Assembly (NCBI RefSeq): GCF_000746845.1
Contig: NZ_KN050846.1
Location: forward strand, 1-64,000
DNA length: 64,000 nucleotides
DNA from: Altibacter lentus
GTDB taxonomy: Bacteria > Bacteroidota > Bacteroidia > Flavobacteriales > Flavobacteriaceae
Reading direction: 5' to 3'
The position numbers were made by a program, and so were the translations under genes. Shown piece after piece: positions 10,158 through 18,759 of this stretch. The notes under the pieces are model-generated. The model was given only the letters and a program-made list of their open reading frames with translations, searched no databases and had not been told where the DNA came from. Within the stretch, counting starts at the first letter, position 1. The number at the start of each line of letters is the position of its first letter.

Positions 10158-10232
10158 GCGATCCCCTCCTTTTAGAAGGAGGGTCGCGCTTTCGTGACTA
10201 CACACCTTGGCTGCTGTTTGCAGCCCGCGGTG
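10158..10232. repeat. GC-rich palindromic cluster (REP-like)
   Basis: Two consecutive hairpins lie in otherwise AT-rich spacer: GCGATCCCCTCCTT / AAGGAGGGTCGC (10158-10187, one bulge) and GGCTGC-TGTTT-GCAGCC (10209-10225), the second flanked by CACC / GGTG. There is no T-tract after either. Base composition is unlike the flanking spacer. It has the look of a dispersed palindromic repeat; no second copy was seen in this window. Confidence 0.5.
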
Positions 10233-10261
10233 GGGTAGGTCCCCTCAATCGCTATCGCGGG

Positions 10262-10939
10262 TTACTCTTCCAAAAGATCAGGTCTTCGTGTCGCTGTTCT
10301 TTTATATGCTTCAGCTTCACGCCAGGCTTCAATTTTAGGAGTATTACCGCTTAACAGTATCTCCGGAACTTTCCAGCCTTTATAGTCGGCCGGACGTGTA
10401 TAGATAGGCGGCGCCAACAAATCATCCTGAAAACTGTCAGTCAGCGCACTGGTCTCATTGCCCAGCACGCCGGGCAGTAACCTTATCACCGCATCACATA
10501 CAATGGCTGCAGCGAGTTCCCCGCCGCTTAGCACAAAGTCACCAATGGATATTTCCCGTGTAATAAAATGATCCCGTACCCGTTGGTCTACGCCTTTATA
10601 ATGGCCACAAAGAATAATGATATTCTTTTTTAAGGATAGCTCGTTAGCCATGCCTTGGTTCAAGGTTTTACCGTCCGGGGTCATATAGATCACCTCGTCG
10701 TACTCCCGTTCGCTCGTAAGCCGGGTGATACATTTATCTATGGGTTCGATCATCATGACCATTCCGGCGCCTCCGCCAAACTGATAGTCATCTATTTGTT
10801 TGTAATTGTTTGTGGCATATTCCCTTAAATTGTGGGTATGTACTTCCACCAGCCCTTTTTCTATAGCTCGTTTTAATATGGAAGCCTCAAACGGACTCTC
10901 TAATAGTTCAGGTAAAACGGTGATGATATCAATACGCAT
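10262..10939 (-). CDS. trmD: tRNA (guanine-N1)-methyltransferase
   Basis: A 225-residue SPOUT-class methylase that adds a methyl group to N1 of G37 in tRNAs reading CNN codons, preventing +1 frameshifts. Key features are visible: [21 protein letters not shown] at the start, the knot segments [11 protein letters not shown] and [15 protein letters not shown], and [14 protein letters not shown]. It starts 2 bp after the stop of the TPR protein gene and is probably the last gene of a three-gene unit (GNAT, TPR, trmD). Confidence 0.96.
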   Translation of the reverse strand: MRIDIITVLPELLESPFEASILKRAIEKGLVEVHTHNLREYATNNYKQIDDYQFGGGAGMVMMIEPIDKCITRLTSEREYDEVIYMTPDGKTLNQGMANELSLKKNIIILCGHYKGVDQRVRDHFITREISIGDFVLSGGELAAAIVCDAVIRLLPGVLGNETSALTDSFQDDLLAPPIYTRPADYKGWKVPEILLSGNTPKIEAWREAEAYKRTATRRPDLLEE

Positions 10940-10941
10940 GC

Positions 10942-11436
10942 TTACAGAAATTCTTGCTTCATTTTACAACGTTCAATAGAGCCCTTCGCCCGTTCCAAAA
11001 CACTTTTATCTAAGGTGTTCAATGCTGCTTTTTTATAATGTTCAATAGCTTCGGCGAGCTTTCCTTGCTGCTCGTACATGATGGCATACTCATTATAAAT
11101 AGTCGATTTGGTGATCCCGGGGATCGTGATCGCCTGATCCAATAATTCTTTTAGTGTATCATATTTCTCTAGCGTAGAAAGAAGAACGGCGTAATTATAA
11201 TAGACAGCCGGATACATAGGGCTTTTTTCCAAACACAATTTATACAGCGTTTCTCCCTTTTCATATTCCTTGAATTTTACTTCATATAAATAACCCAGAT
11301 GGTTATACGCTTTCCCGAAATTGGGATCCATATCTATAATTTTTTCAAGCTTATTGGTAGCTTCATCATATTGTCCGTTCTTAATGTCCATATTGGCCTG
11401 GTCCAAGAGTTCTTCGAGTTTTGTCAAATGATCCAT
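10942..11436 (-). CDS. Tetratricopeptide repeat protein
   Basis: A 164-residue soluble protein made of about three to four TPR units, for example [20 protein letters not shown] (residues near 20-40), [20 protein letters not shown] and [17 protein letters not shown] near the C-terminus. There is no signal peptide, so it should be cytoplasmic. It ends 2 bp before trmD and follows a GNAT gene by 33 bp. TPRs mediate protein contacts; the partner is unknown. Confidence 0.85.
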   Translation of the reverse strand: MDHLTKLEELLDQANMDIKNGQYDEATNKLEKIIDMDPNFGKAYNHLGYLYEVKFKEYEKGETLYKLCLEKSPMYPAVYYNYAVLLSTLEKYDTLKELLDQAITIPGITKSTIYNEYAIMYEQQGKLAEAIEHYKKAALNTLDKSVLERAKGSIERCKMKQEFL

Positions 11437-11469
11437 AGTACTAAAGTTAGGGAGTAAAAATACGGCAAT

Positions 11470-11919
11470 TCATTGAGTTTGTACTTCCCAAGTATAATGA
11501 AAAACATTAGTGTCTTTTACCCAGCCCAACCGTTCGTATAGATTTTGAGCCGGATTATCGACAGCAGTTTCCAGCGTAAGTCCTTTGCTGCTTTCAGCTA
11601 TGGCAAACTTTTTCGCGTGATTCATCAATGCTGCGCCCACACCTTTTCCTCGCGCTTCGGGAGCGACAAAAAGATCGTTCAGGATATAGGTGCGTTGTAA
11701 GGATACCGACGAAAAACTCGGGTACAACTGAGTAAATCCAAAACCCTTTCCCTTTTTGTCCAGTGCCATAAAAATGACAGAATCTTGCTTCAGCAACCGT
11801 TCGTTCAAAAAGTCATGTGCTGCTTCGGGGTTGGAAGGCTGCTTGTAGAAAACTCGATATCCGTCAAAAAGTGGCACAAGTTCTTTAAGATGTTCGGGTG
11901 TAGCTTTTAATATCTTCAT
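11470..11919 (-). CDS. GNAT family N-acetyltransferase
   Basis: A 149-residue single-domain GNAT. The acetyl-CoA binding motif A is seen as LFVAPEARGKGVGAALMNHA (R/Q-x-x-G-x-G/A form) around residues 86-105, followed by the LTLETAVDNPAQNLYERLGW strand-helix. It leads the TPR-trmD cluster. The substrate, small molecule or protein, cannot be told. Confidence 0.88.
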   Translation of the reverse strand: MKILKATPEHLKELVPLFDGYRVFYKQPSNPEAAHDFLNERLLKQDSVIFMALDKKGKGFGFTQLYPSFSSVSLQRTYILNDLFVAPEARGKGVGAALMNHAKKFAIAESSKGLTLETAVDNPAQNLYERLGWVKDTNVFHYTWEVQTQ

Positions 11920-12038
11920 GTGTGCATTCTATGATACGAAGATACGGCTTTCAGAAACCAAATAGGTAAGATGCTTAGAGGGGGTGATATGTTTCATCTT
12001 GCTTTCGGCACCTTTTTGAAAAAAATCGATGTATAAAA

Positions 12039-12066
12039 AAAGCCCGTTGAAACTTCGACGGGCTTT
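12039..12066 (-). terminator. Terminator of gap
   Basis: AAAGCCCGT (12039-12047) and ACGGGCTTT (12058-12066) form a 9-bp stem, extended inside by GAA/TTC, with a T7 run on the minus strand just after it. It lies 20 bp after the gap stop. Confidence 0.88.
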
Positions 12067-12088
12067 CAGAAATAAAACAATAATACTT

Positions 12089-13537
12089 CTAATAATAGGT
12101 ATAGCGTCTTACTTTCGATATGTATTTCGCCAGTCGAATTACCTGATGACTGTACCCGTACTCATTGTCATACCATACGTAGAGCACCACATTCTTTTCG
12201 TCATTGGCTACAATGGTAGCATTGCTGTCGAAAATAGAAGGTGCAGAGGATCCCACGATATCGCTGGAGACCAATTCGTTGTTCAATGAATACTTGATCT
12301 GCTCTACCAAATCTCCTTCCAGGGCGTATTTTTTCATTACAGAATTGATCCCGTCAATAGAGGTTTTGGCTTCGAGCTCCAGTTTCAGGATGGCTAAGGA
12401 GCCGTTGGGAACAGGTACCCGGATGGCATTCGAGGTTAATTTACCTTCAAAAGAGGGCAATGCTTTAGAAACAGCACTTCCGGCACCTGTTTCAGTAATT
12501 ACCATATTCAATGCGGCAGCACGGCCTCTTCGGTATTTCTTATGCATGTTATCGACCAGGTTCTGATCATTGGTATAGGCATGGATGGTTTCTAAGTGTC
12601 CTTGAACAACACCAAAACTATCTTCAATTGCCTTCAATACAGGTGTGATAGCATTGGTTGTACAGGAGGCAGCAGAAAAGATATCTACTTCATTTGGGTT
12701 GTATTCTTGGTGATTCACCCCGTGAACAATATTGGGAACTCCTTTTCCGGGGGCAGTAAGCAATACTTTGGCGGCTCCTTTGGACACCAAATGGCGGCTC
12801 AAGGCTTCTTTGTCCCTAAAAGCGCCGGTATTATCAATAACAAGAGCGTCTTCGATACCATACGCAGTATAATCGATCTCTTCAGGGTTGTCGGCCGAAA
12901 TAATATGGACGGTAGTACCATTAATAATCAATGCTTTGTTCTCAAGATCGGCACGAACGGTTCCGGGAAAGTCCCCGTGAACCGAATCATACTGCAGCAA
13001 TGAAGCTCTTTTTTCCAAAACTGTAGCATCGATCGCCCCGCGTGTTACGATAGCTCGTAAGCGCATCTGACTTCCTTGTCCGGTTCGGGTCATCAGCTCT
13101 CGCGCCAACAAACGACCAATTCTACCAAAACCATACAAAACCACATCTTTTGGTGTAATGTTGTGCGTTTGCTTAGCATCTTTCAGTTTGTCGCTTACAA
13201 ATGCAATGGCATCTTCATATTTATTATCTTCCAAATGATATTCGTAAGTAAGTTTTCCAATATCCAGTTTCGCAGGAGGAAGATCCAGCGTTTTAATGGC
13301 TTGTGCAATTTCTACAGAATCGAAAATGGAGATGGGTTTCTGAACAAATTCTCCGGCATATTCATGGAGGTTCAAGATCTCACTTACATTTCTGTCGATC
13401 AATTGATTTCTGAAAAGTACAAGTTCAATGGATTTGTCGTACCAAAGATCACTTACGATCTTTATAAATTCTACGGTCGCTTTACGGCGGTCGGTTTGAA
13501 AAGACAGTTCTTTTTCATAAACGTCATCAAAACTCAT
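12089..13537 (-). CDS. gap: Glyceraldehyde-3-phosphate dehydrogenase, long form
   Basis: A 482-residue enzyme that oxidises glyceraldehyde-3-phosphate with NAD(P) and phosphate. It is much longer than the usual 335 residues because of an N-terminal extension of about 130 residues; the long form is common in Bacteroidota. The Rossmann motif DVVLYGFGRIGRLLA is at about 131-145 and the catalytic SCTTN has its Cys at residue 292. I prefer the ATG at 13537 (MSFDDVYEKE); an upstream GTG at 13561 is possible but would use part of the likely leader. Its own promoter box (13592-13599) and terminator make it monocistronic. Confidence 0.93.
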   Translation of the reverse strand: MSFDDVYEKELSFQTDRRKATVEFIKIVSDLWYDKSIELVLFRNQLIDRNVSEILNLHEYAGEFVQKPISIFDSVEIAQAIKTLDLPPAKLDIGKLTYEYHLEDNKYEDAIAFVSDKLKDAKQTHNITPKDVVLYGFGRIGRLLARELMTRTGQGSQMRLRAIVTRGAIDATVLEKRASLLQYDSVHGDFPGTVRADLENKALIINGTTVHIISADNPEEIDYTAYGIEDALVIDNTGAFRDKEALSRHLVSKGAAKVLLTAPGKGVPNIVHGVNHQEYNPNEVDIFSAASCTTNAITPVLKAIEDSFGVVQGHLETIHAYTNDQNLVDNMHKKYRRGRAAALNMVITETGAGSAVSKALPSFEGKLTSNAIRVPVPNGSLAILKLELEAKTSIDGINSVMKKYALEGDLVEQIKYSLNNELVSSDIVGSSAPSIFDSNATIVANDEKNVVLYVWYDNEYGYSHQVIRLAKYISKVRRYTYY

Positions 13538-13591
13538 AGTTGTGTGGTTTAAGGCGCTCACATGTAAGAGAGCGGGGTTTTAAATTTGCTG

Positions 13592-13599
13592 CAAAAGTA
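13592..13599 (-). promoter_or_regulatory. Predicted -7 element of the gap promoter
   Basis: The minus strand reads TACTTTTG (TAnnTTTG). The leader to the ATG at 13537 would be about 48 nt. The -33 element is not obvious. Confidence 0.45.
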
Positions 13600-13639
13600 A
13601 TTATTTCCAATGGTATGATGAAGCAAATATTAAAAATAA

Positions 13640-13672
13640 TACCCCTCCAAAAATCAGATTTTTAGAGGGGTA
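13640..13672 (-). terminator. Terminator of the HtrA-type protease gene
   Basis: TACCCCTC / GAGGGGTA outer stem with an inner AAAAT/ATTTT stem, 23 bp after the protease stop. On the minus strand an A/T-rich tail with TTTTT follows. Confidence 0.75.
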
Positions 13673-13695
13673 CCTTCTTCAGAAAGAAACAAGCA

Positions 13696-15090
13696 CTATC
13701 TGAAGATGAACGTGTTTACTTCGCCACGCTGATCTACAAAGGTCATCTTGATAGGAGCGCTGTAGTCGCGACGATTCATGATTCGTTTTACATCGTCAAT
13801 ATCTTCTATGGTCTCATCATTAATCTTCGTGATCAAGATGCCGGCCAAGTTGTAACGAGACATATCCTGGGTCAATGTTCTGGTCACAAGAACCCCGTTT
13901 GAGGCACCTCTTGACTTTAGATCGGACGTGCTTGCATTCTTCACTTCAAGTCCCAGATCTGAGATCTCGAAGGTCTCAAGTTTCACAAGGGTAACAGGAA
14001 TGTTCTTTTCGTTTCCGTTTCTAAGAATTGTCACCTGGACCACATCATTAGGTCTTTTCGATCCTAAGTATCCCGACAGATCAGAGAATTTTCCAACCTT
14101 GTAGCCATCCAATTTCTTGATCACATCGCCTTCTCGCAGGCCGCTCTTCTCGGCACCGCTTCCTTTTTCAACGCCCGCGATATACACACCTTCTGTATCG
14201 TTGATTCCGATGTCCTTGGCAATCTGCGAATTCAACGTACCCCCGGTGATCCCCAGAATACCGCGTTGTACATTACCAAATTCCATGATGTCCTCGATCA
14301 CTTTTCTCGCAATGTTGGAAGGAACTGCGAACGAATATCCAACATACGATCCGGTTTCGGAAGTGATGGCAGTATTGATTCCAATAAGCTCACCTCTTGT
14401 ATTGACCAGGGCACCACCACTGTTTCCTCGATTGACGGCCGCATCGGTTTGTATAAAGGACTGGGGGTTGGCGTCAAATTGGTTGAGGTCGCGCGCTTTG
14501 GCGCTAACGATTCCGGCGGTGACAGTTGAAGTAAGGTTGAACGGATTTCCTACGGCAAGGACCCATTCTCCCAAATTGATCTCGTTGGAATCGCCGAAGG
14601 GAACGTACGGGAAATCTTCATTGCTGTCTAATTTTATAAGGGCAATGTCTGTTTTAGGATCTGTTCCTATCAATTCGGCATTGTAGGTTTTATTGTTATT
14701 CAATGTGACCGATAGTTCTGAAGCATTGGCGATCACATGATTGTTCGTTACAATGTAACCGTCGGCGGAGATAATCACGCCGCTACCCGAACCTATCATT
14801 TCTCGGGGTACACCGCCACCATTGAAATAATCCATCATATTTCGAGGTTGTGTGGTAATGGTCTTATTCTTTACGTGGACCACGGCGTGCACCGTTTTCT
14901 CGGCGGCTTCTATAAAATCAATACTCCCTGCCGGGGTATTGGCCGAGTTAAAGTTTGTAGGAATAAAAGAAGCGGACTCATTTTGAGTTGTTAGAGCAGC
15001 GGTTTCTGGCTCCATGAAAATTTTATATCCGCCCAAGGTGAGAGCGCCTGCAAACAGCGCTACGATAAAAAATTGAAGTGTCTGTTTCAT
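13696..15090 (-). CDS. degQ: HtrA/Deg family periplasmic serine protease with two PDZ domains
   Basis: A 464-residue Deg protease that degrades or holds misfolded proteins in the periplasm. An N-terminal hydrophobic segment (residues 5-24) is a signal peptide or membrane anchor. The trypsin-like domain shows the triad: His118 in VTNNHVI, Asp148 in TDIALIKLD and Ser224 in RGNSGGALV. PDZ1 is at about 270-360 (GILGITGGTL, GLREGDVI) and PDZ2 at about 375-460. It is transcribed divergently from dapF across 130 bp that contain a TTAAC-type direct repeat (15157-15173). The symbol is by family; degP and degQ cannot be told apart here. Confidence 0.93.
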   Translation of the reverse strand: MKQTLQFFIVALFAGALTLGGYKIFMEPETAALTTQNESASFIPTNFNSANTPAGSIDFIEAAEKTVHAVVHVKNKTITTQPRNMMDYFNGGGVPREMIGSGSGVIISADGYIVTNNHVIANASELSVTLNNNKTYNAELIGTDPKTDIALIKLDSNEDFPYVPFGDSNEINLGEWVLAVGNPFNLTSTVTAGIVSAKARDLNQFDANPQSFIQTDAAVNRGNSGGALVNTRGELIGINTAITSETGSYVGYSFAVPSNIARKVIEDIMEFGNVQRGILGITGGTLNSQIAKDIGINDTEGVYIAGVEKGSGAEKSGLREGDVIKKLDGYKVGKFSDLSGYLGSKRPNDVVQVTILRNGNEKNIPVTLVKLETFEISDLGLEVKNASTSDLKSRGASNGVLVTRTLTQDMSRYNLAGILITKINDETIEDIDDVKRIMNRRDYSAPIKMTFVDQRGEVNTFIFR

Positions 15091-15156
15091 TTGTAAACTA
15101 TTTTAATATTATACTTAACTTTATAAAGACGAGATTATTCTTGAACTATTTCACTT

Positions 15157-15173
15157 TTAACGTCCATTTAACA
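15157..15173 (-). promoter_or_regulatory. Candidate regulator site, direct repeat TGTTAA-N5-CGTTAA
   Basis: The minus strand carries TGTTAA and CGTTAA half-sites exactly 11 bp apart, in the degQ/dapF divergent region: 67 nt upstream of the degQ ATG and 34 nt upstream of the dapF -7 box. The same half-site pair recurs upstream of the histidine kinase and both lysozyme-like genes. Confidence 0.4.
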
Positions 15174-15207
15174 AGCCTTTTATTTAAAAACTAGCCTGGG
15201 CTTTTTA

Positions 15208-15215
15208 TACCTTTG
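15208..15215 (+). promoter_or_regulatory. Predicted -7 element of dapF, near-leaderless
   Basis: TACCTTTG matches TAnnTTTG and a TTTA at 15183-15186 could be the -33 box (21-nt spacing). Only 5 nt lie between the box and the dapF ATG, so the mRNA would begin at the start codon. Confidence 0.5.
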
Positions 15216-15220
15216 CCACA

Positions 15221-15994
15221 ATGGCCTTTGAGTTTTATAAATATCAAGGAACTGGAAACGATTTTGTGATGATCGATAATCGTCAACACATCTTCTCCAA
15301 AAATAATACCAAATTGGTAGCGCAACTCTGTGACCGGAAGTTTGGCATTGGTGCCGACGGACTTATCCTGCTGGAACCGCACGCAACGGCGCATTTTTCC
15401 ATGGTCTATTACAACGCCGATGGCAACCTTAGTTCCATGTGTGGTAATGGAGGACGTTGCATCGTTCACTTTGCGAAACATTTAGGAATTATAGATTCCA
15501 AAGCAGAATTTGAAGCCGTAGACGGAATGCATGAAGCAACGGTCGAGGGAGATCTTGTTTCCTTGAAGATGAACAATGTGACTGCTGTATCCAGATCTGA
15601 AGATTTTGTCTTTTTGGACACCGGATCCCCACACCACGTGGAGATCGTTGACGATGTAGCCAAGTTTGAGGTGTTTGAGAGAGGTCGCTCCATTAGAAAC
15701 GATCGCTACGGAAAAGCCGGCGCGAATGTAAATTTCGTGACACCCAAGGAGAATGACATTTTTTCAGTTCGCACCTACGAACGCGGAGTGGAAGATGAAA
15801 CCTTGTCCTGTGGCACAGGGGTTACGGCAGTAGCAATTGCGATGCATGCCACGGAAAAGACAAGCGCACCACGGGTTACTTTAGAGACACCGGGTGGAAA
15901 TTTAACGGTTACCTTTACTAAAACGACATCCGGATATAAGGATATTTATTTAATTGGTCCTGCGGTTCAGGTATTTAAAGGAATTTGGTCATGA
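15221..15994 (+). CDS. dapF: Diaminopimelate epimerase
   Basis: A 257-residue cofactor-independent racemase that converts LL- to meso-diaminopimelate for lysine and peptidoglycan. Both catalytic cysteines are present: Cys74 in SSMCGNGGRC and Cys197 in TLSCGTGVTAV, with the YQGTGNDFV N-terminus and an SPHHVE segment. Its stop overlaps the next gene's ATG (ATGA), so translation is coupled to a GNAT and then mltG, giving a cell-wall linked operon. Confidence 0.97.
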   Translation: MAFEFYKYQGTGNDFVMIDNRQHIFSKNNTKLVAQLCDRKFGIGADGLILLEPHATAHFSMVYYNADGNLSSMCGNGGRCIVHFAKHLGIIDSKAEFEAVDGMHEATVEGDLVSLKMNNVTAVSRSEDFVFLDTGSPHHVEIVDDVAKFEVFERGRSIRNDRYGKAGANVNFVTPKENDIFSVRTYERGVEDETLSCGTGVTAVAIAMHATEKTSAPRVTLETPGGNLTVTFTKTTSGYKDIYLIGPAVQVFKGIWS

Positions 15995-16524
15995 TCACAC
16001 TTACGGGAAGTGATATTACACTTCGAGCCTTGGAGCTTACAGACCTGGATTTTCTTTACAGCATTGAGAACGATGAAAGCATTTGGGAGCTAAGTAATAC
16101 CGTGACTCCTTATTCTAAATTTGTGCTGAAACAGTATCTTGAGAATGCGCACCGCGATATTTACGAGGTGAAACAACTGCGGCTGGTCATTTGTACTAAA
16201 GAAAACAACAAGGCCATAGGTTTGATCGATCTGTTTGATTTTGACCCGAAGAACCACCGAGTTGGTTTGGGTATTGTTATTGCTTCGGAAACAGATCGAG
16301 GTAAAGGCTATGCTTCGGAAGCAGTTTCACTTGTTTGTAAATTCGCCTTCCGGCAGTTACAAATGCATCAGGTCTATGCAAATATTTCCGAAGACAATAA
16401 AAAGAGTATGCAATTGTTTACAAAAGCGGGATTTGTGGAAGCAGGGCGGAAGCAGGATTGGATTTTTTCCGAAGGGACCTATAAAAATGAATATTTATAC
16501 CAGTTAATAGCAGATGTACATTAA
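15991..16524 (+). CDS. GNAT family N-acetyltransferase (RimJ/SpeG-like)
   Basis: A 177-residue GNAT starting at the ATG that overlaps the dapF stop by 4 bp. A longer start at 15985 would sit inside dapF without benefit. Motifs: ITLRALELTDLDFLYSIEND at the N-terminus, GLGIVIASETDRGKGYASEA (acetyl-CoA loop) near the middle and YANISEDNKKSMQLFTKAGF after it, like the RimJ/RimL or SpeG branch. The substrate is unknown. It overlaps mltG by 11 bp. Confidence 0.88.
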   Translation: MITLTGSDITLRALELTDLDFLYSIENDESIWELSNTVTPYSKFVLKQYLENAHRDIYEVKQLRLVICTKENNKAIGLIDLFDFDPKNHRVGLGIVIASETDRGKGYASEAVSLVCKFAFRQLQMHQVYANISEDNKKSMQLFTKAGFVEAGRKQDWIFSEGTYKNEYLYQLIADVH

Positions 16525-17557
16525 AAAAATTCTAATCGCCGTCGTTCTATTGGGGCTTGTGGGTATGGGTGCCTTTGCATTCTATGTTTATACTAATGTC
16601 TTTTCAGAAAATACAGCCTTTAACAATAAGGAGGCACATGTATACATCCCTTCCAATGCACAGTTTAGGGATGTGCTTGAAGAGTTAGAGCCTTTAGTGG
16701 ACAATATCGATTCGTTCGAACTGGTGGCCAGGCGCAAAGGATACCACACGAATATTAAACCGGGACATTTTATTATTAAAAAAGGAATGAACAATAATGA
16801 TATTATCAATACCATTAGAAGCAAGAACATTCCCATTAACGTAAAATTTAATAATCAGGAGCGGCTAGAGGACCTTGCGGGTCATATCTCAAGACAGATA
16901 GAGGCCGATAGCCTTGCGTTGCTTACCGCCATGCGGGATCCGCAATTTTTAACTGAAAATGATTTCAGCCAAGATACCGCACTTGGGATGTACATTCCCA
17001 ATACGTATGAATTCTACTGGAACAGTTCTGCCGAAACCTTTCGGGATAGGATGCGTACCGAATACGATCGCTTCTGGAACGAATCCAGAGTGCAAAAAGC
17101 GAAAGCTCTGGGCTTAAGTAAGGGGGAGGTCATGGCGCTGGCAGCCATTGTACAAAAGGAAACCGCCAAGGTGGAAGAACGGCCTCGTGTTGCAGGTGTG
17201 TACATCAACAGGCTGAAACGAGGCATGCTGTTACAGGCAGACCCTACAGTGATCTATGCCAAAAAGAAAAAAGAGAACGACTTTGAACAAGTTATAAAAA
17301 GAGTACTTTATGTGGATCTTGAATTGGATTCACCTTTTAATACCTATAAATATGCCGGGGTGCCTCCGGGGCCTATCGCCATGCCGGATATTTCTGCTAT
17401 CGATGCTGTTTTACAGCCGGAACAGCACGACTACCTTTATTTTGTGGCCGATGTTACCAACTTCGGCTACCATAAATTCGCCAAGACCCTGGCGCAGCAC
17501 AATGTTAATAAAGCCGAATATGTGCGTTGGGTGAATGCAAACGGGGTGAATCGCTAA
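16514..17557 (+). CDS. mltG: Endolytic murein transglycosylase
   Basis: A 347-residue inner-membrane enzyme that cuts nascent glycan strands and may set their length. One N-terminal transmembrane helix (about residues 5-26), a LysM-like/YceG domain, then the catalytic region with the motif LAAIVQKETAKVEERPRVAG; the Glu in QKET is the likely catalytic residue. GMLLQADPTVIYA and PFNTYKYAGVPPGPIAMPD are family hallmarks. Its start lies inside the upstream GNAT gene, so the dapF-GNAT-mltG genes are tightly coupled. Confidence 0.95.
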   Translation: MYIKKILIAVVLLGLVGMGAFAFYVYTNVFSENTAFNNKEAHVYIPSNAQFRDVLEELEPLVDNIDSFELVARRKGYHTNIKPGHFIIKKGMNNNDIINTIRSKNIPINVKFNNQERLEDLAGHISRQIEADSLALLTAMRDPQFLTENDFSQDTALGMYIPNTYEFYWNSSAETFRDRMRTEYDRFWNESRVQKAKALGLSKGEVMALAAIVQKETAKVEERPRVAGVYINRLKRGMLLQADPTVIYAKKKKENDFEQVIKRVLYVDLELDSPFNTYKYAGVPPGPIAMPDISAIDAVLQPEQHDYLYFVADVTNFGYHKFAKTLAQHNVNKAEYVRWVNANGVNR

Positions 17558-17584
17558 AATCTGTTAAACCTTTACAAAATGACG

Positions 17585-17600
17585 GGTTAAAGACTGTTAA
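17585..17600 (+). promoter_or_regulatory. Candidate regulator site, direct repeat GGTTAA-N4-TGTTAA
   Basis: Two half-sites with 10-bp periodicity, with another TGTTAA 23 bp before (17562). The site ends 28 nt upstream of the -7 box at 17629-17636, exactly as in the histidine kinase promoter. An inverted GTTAAAG/CTTTAAC pair (17586-17592, 17607-17613) overlaps it. Confidence 0.4.
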
Positions 17601-17628
17601 GAGCTCCTTTAACGGCTTGCTGTCCCCT

Positions 17629-17636
17629 TATATTTG
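17629..17636 (+). promoter_or_regulatory. Predicted -7 element for the first lysozyme-like gene
   Basis: TATATTTG matches TAnnTTTG, with TTTA at 17608-17611 as a possible -33 box. It would give a long leader of about 200 nt before the gene at 17845, which contains a hairpin (17793-17811). Confidence 0.4.
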
Positions 17637-17792
17637 TTAATGTAGTTAATGCGTTGACCAAGCGTTGTACTACGCTAATAATCAAGAATTACATCATTTT
17701 TAGAATGTTCTTTGACATAAGACCTTACAATTCATAAAACCTTTATAGCAAGCGTTTTGGAGCGGTTTTTGTTTGCTTTTAAGAGTATTTCG

Positions 17793-17811
17793 CCATTTCA
17801 CGAGGAAATGG
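17793..17811 (+). promoter_or_regulatory. Hairpin in the 5' leader of the lysozyme-like gene
   Basis: CCATTTC (17793-17799) and GAAATGG (17805-17811) form a perfect 7-bp stem with a 5-nt loop, 33 nt upstream of the ATG. It is not followed by T-rich sequence. It may affect mRNA stability or translation. Confidence 0.4.
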
Positions 17812-17844
17812 TGCAATAATTATAATTCTTAAACTAAGTAGAAC

Positions 17845-18486
17845 ATGCGAAAACGTTTTATGAAATTGTCTGTGCTGCTGCTAGTCGCCACATTTGTGGT
17901 ATCTGGTTTTTCCTTTCGCAAGGAAAGTAAAAGCAGTTCGATATTTACTTCGGAAATTGAAGGTGAACTCGCCTATGTTCCTTTTGCATATGAAGTAGAT
18001 ATGAATCCCCAGCAAAATATACCATTTGTTGGGAAGTCGTATTTAGGCTTTTGTGAGGACCTCGGCTTTAGCGAAAGCAGTGGAAATTACAACGCTGTAA
18101 ACAGATTAGGTTATATGGGCAAATATCAATTTGGCCGTTCTGCCCTTAACTGGGTAGGAATTTATAATAAAAGTCAATTTTTAAACTCCCCTTTGTTACA
18201 GGAAAAAGCGTTCGAAGCGCTTATCTCCAAAAACAAATGGGTACTAAAAGACTATATTACTAAATTCAATGGTCAAGTAATTGATGGCATACGAATAACC
18301 GAATCCGGCTTGATCGCCGCAGCGCATTTGGGCGGTGCAGGAAACGTAATGAAGTTTCTTGAATCGAATGGAGAGGACGTATTTGCAGACGCCAATAATG
18401 TACCTATAACACGGTACATGAAAGAGTTTGCACACTACGATCTTACTTCCATACTACCCGATAATAATGCCAAAGCGACATTATAA
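17845..18486 (+). CDS. Exported lysozyme/transglycosylase-like protein, copy 1
   Basis: A 213-residue protein with an N-terminal signal segment (MRKRFMKLSVLLLVATFVVSGFSF). The core at residues about 72-160 reads LGFSESSGNYNAVNRLGYMG then KYQFG, resembling the SLT/lysozyme-like fold where the Glu of ESSGNY would be catalytic and the GKYQFG segment corresponds to the GLMQ-type motif. ITESGLIAAAHLGGAGNVMKFL near the end is also lysozyme-like. Cell-wall cleavage or binding is inferred, not shown. A paralogue follows in tandem. Its leader is long and its promoter region carries TGTTAA repeats. Confidence 0.8.
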   Translation: MRKRFMKLSVLLLVATFVVSGFSFRKESKSSSIFTSEIEGELAYVPFAYEVDMNPQQNIPFVGKSYLGFCEDLGFSESSGNYNAVNRLGYMGKYQFGRSALNWVGIYNKSQFLNSPLLQEKAFEALISKNKWVLKDYITKFNGQVIDGIRITESGLIAAAHLGGAGNVMKFLESNGEDVFADANNVPITRYMKEFAHYDLTSILPDNNAKATL

Positions 18487-18494
18487 TTATTGAG

Positions 18495-18522
18495 AAAACC
18501 AGGTTGACAAGCCTGGTTTTTT
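18495..18522 (+). terminator. Terminator after lysozyme-like copy 1
   Basis: AAAACCAGG (18495-18503) pairs with CCTGGTTTT (18512-18520) around an 8-nt loop and runs into more T. It lies 8 bp after the stop, so the two paralogues are transcribed separately. Confidence 0.88.
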
Positions 18523-18659
18523 CATTTTATACTGTTTTGGTCTGTGTTCATAACCCTGTCATTAATTTCATTTCACAAGAGTATTTTTGATCTAAAAAAA
18601 GCGTATTTTTAGTAGCAAAACCTGTAACCTTTTTCGTACAAACGAGGTCCAGTTCGGCT

Positions 18660-18675
18660 TTAACATTTTTTAACA
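18660..18675 (-). promoter_or_regulatory. Candidate regulator site, direct repeat TTAACA-N4-TTAACA
   Basis: On the minus strand this is TGTTAA-N4-TGTTAA, two perfect half-sites 10 bp apart. It ends 30 nt upstream of the -7 box of lysozyme-like copy 2. Orientation is opposite to the sites at 17585 and 44518 relative to the gene. Confidence 0.4.
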
Positions 18676-18705
18676 GACTGAAAATCAAATTTGTAAAAAA
18701 AGCCG

Positions 18706-18713
18706 TATCTTTG
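18706..18713 (+). promoter_or_regulatory. Predicted -7 element for the second lysozyme-like gene
   Basis: TATCTTTG is an exact TAnnTTTG match. The leader to the ATG at 18760 would be about 40 nt. There is no clear -33 TTTG, which would fit an activator-dependent promoter. Confidence 0.45.
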
Positions 18714-18759
18714 CACGCTGAAAAGAGAATACCTCCGGGGATTCAAATTTTTAATAAAA

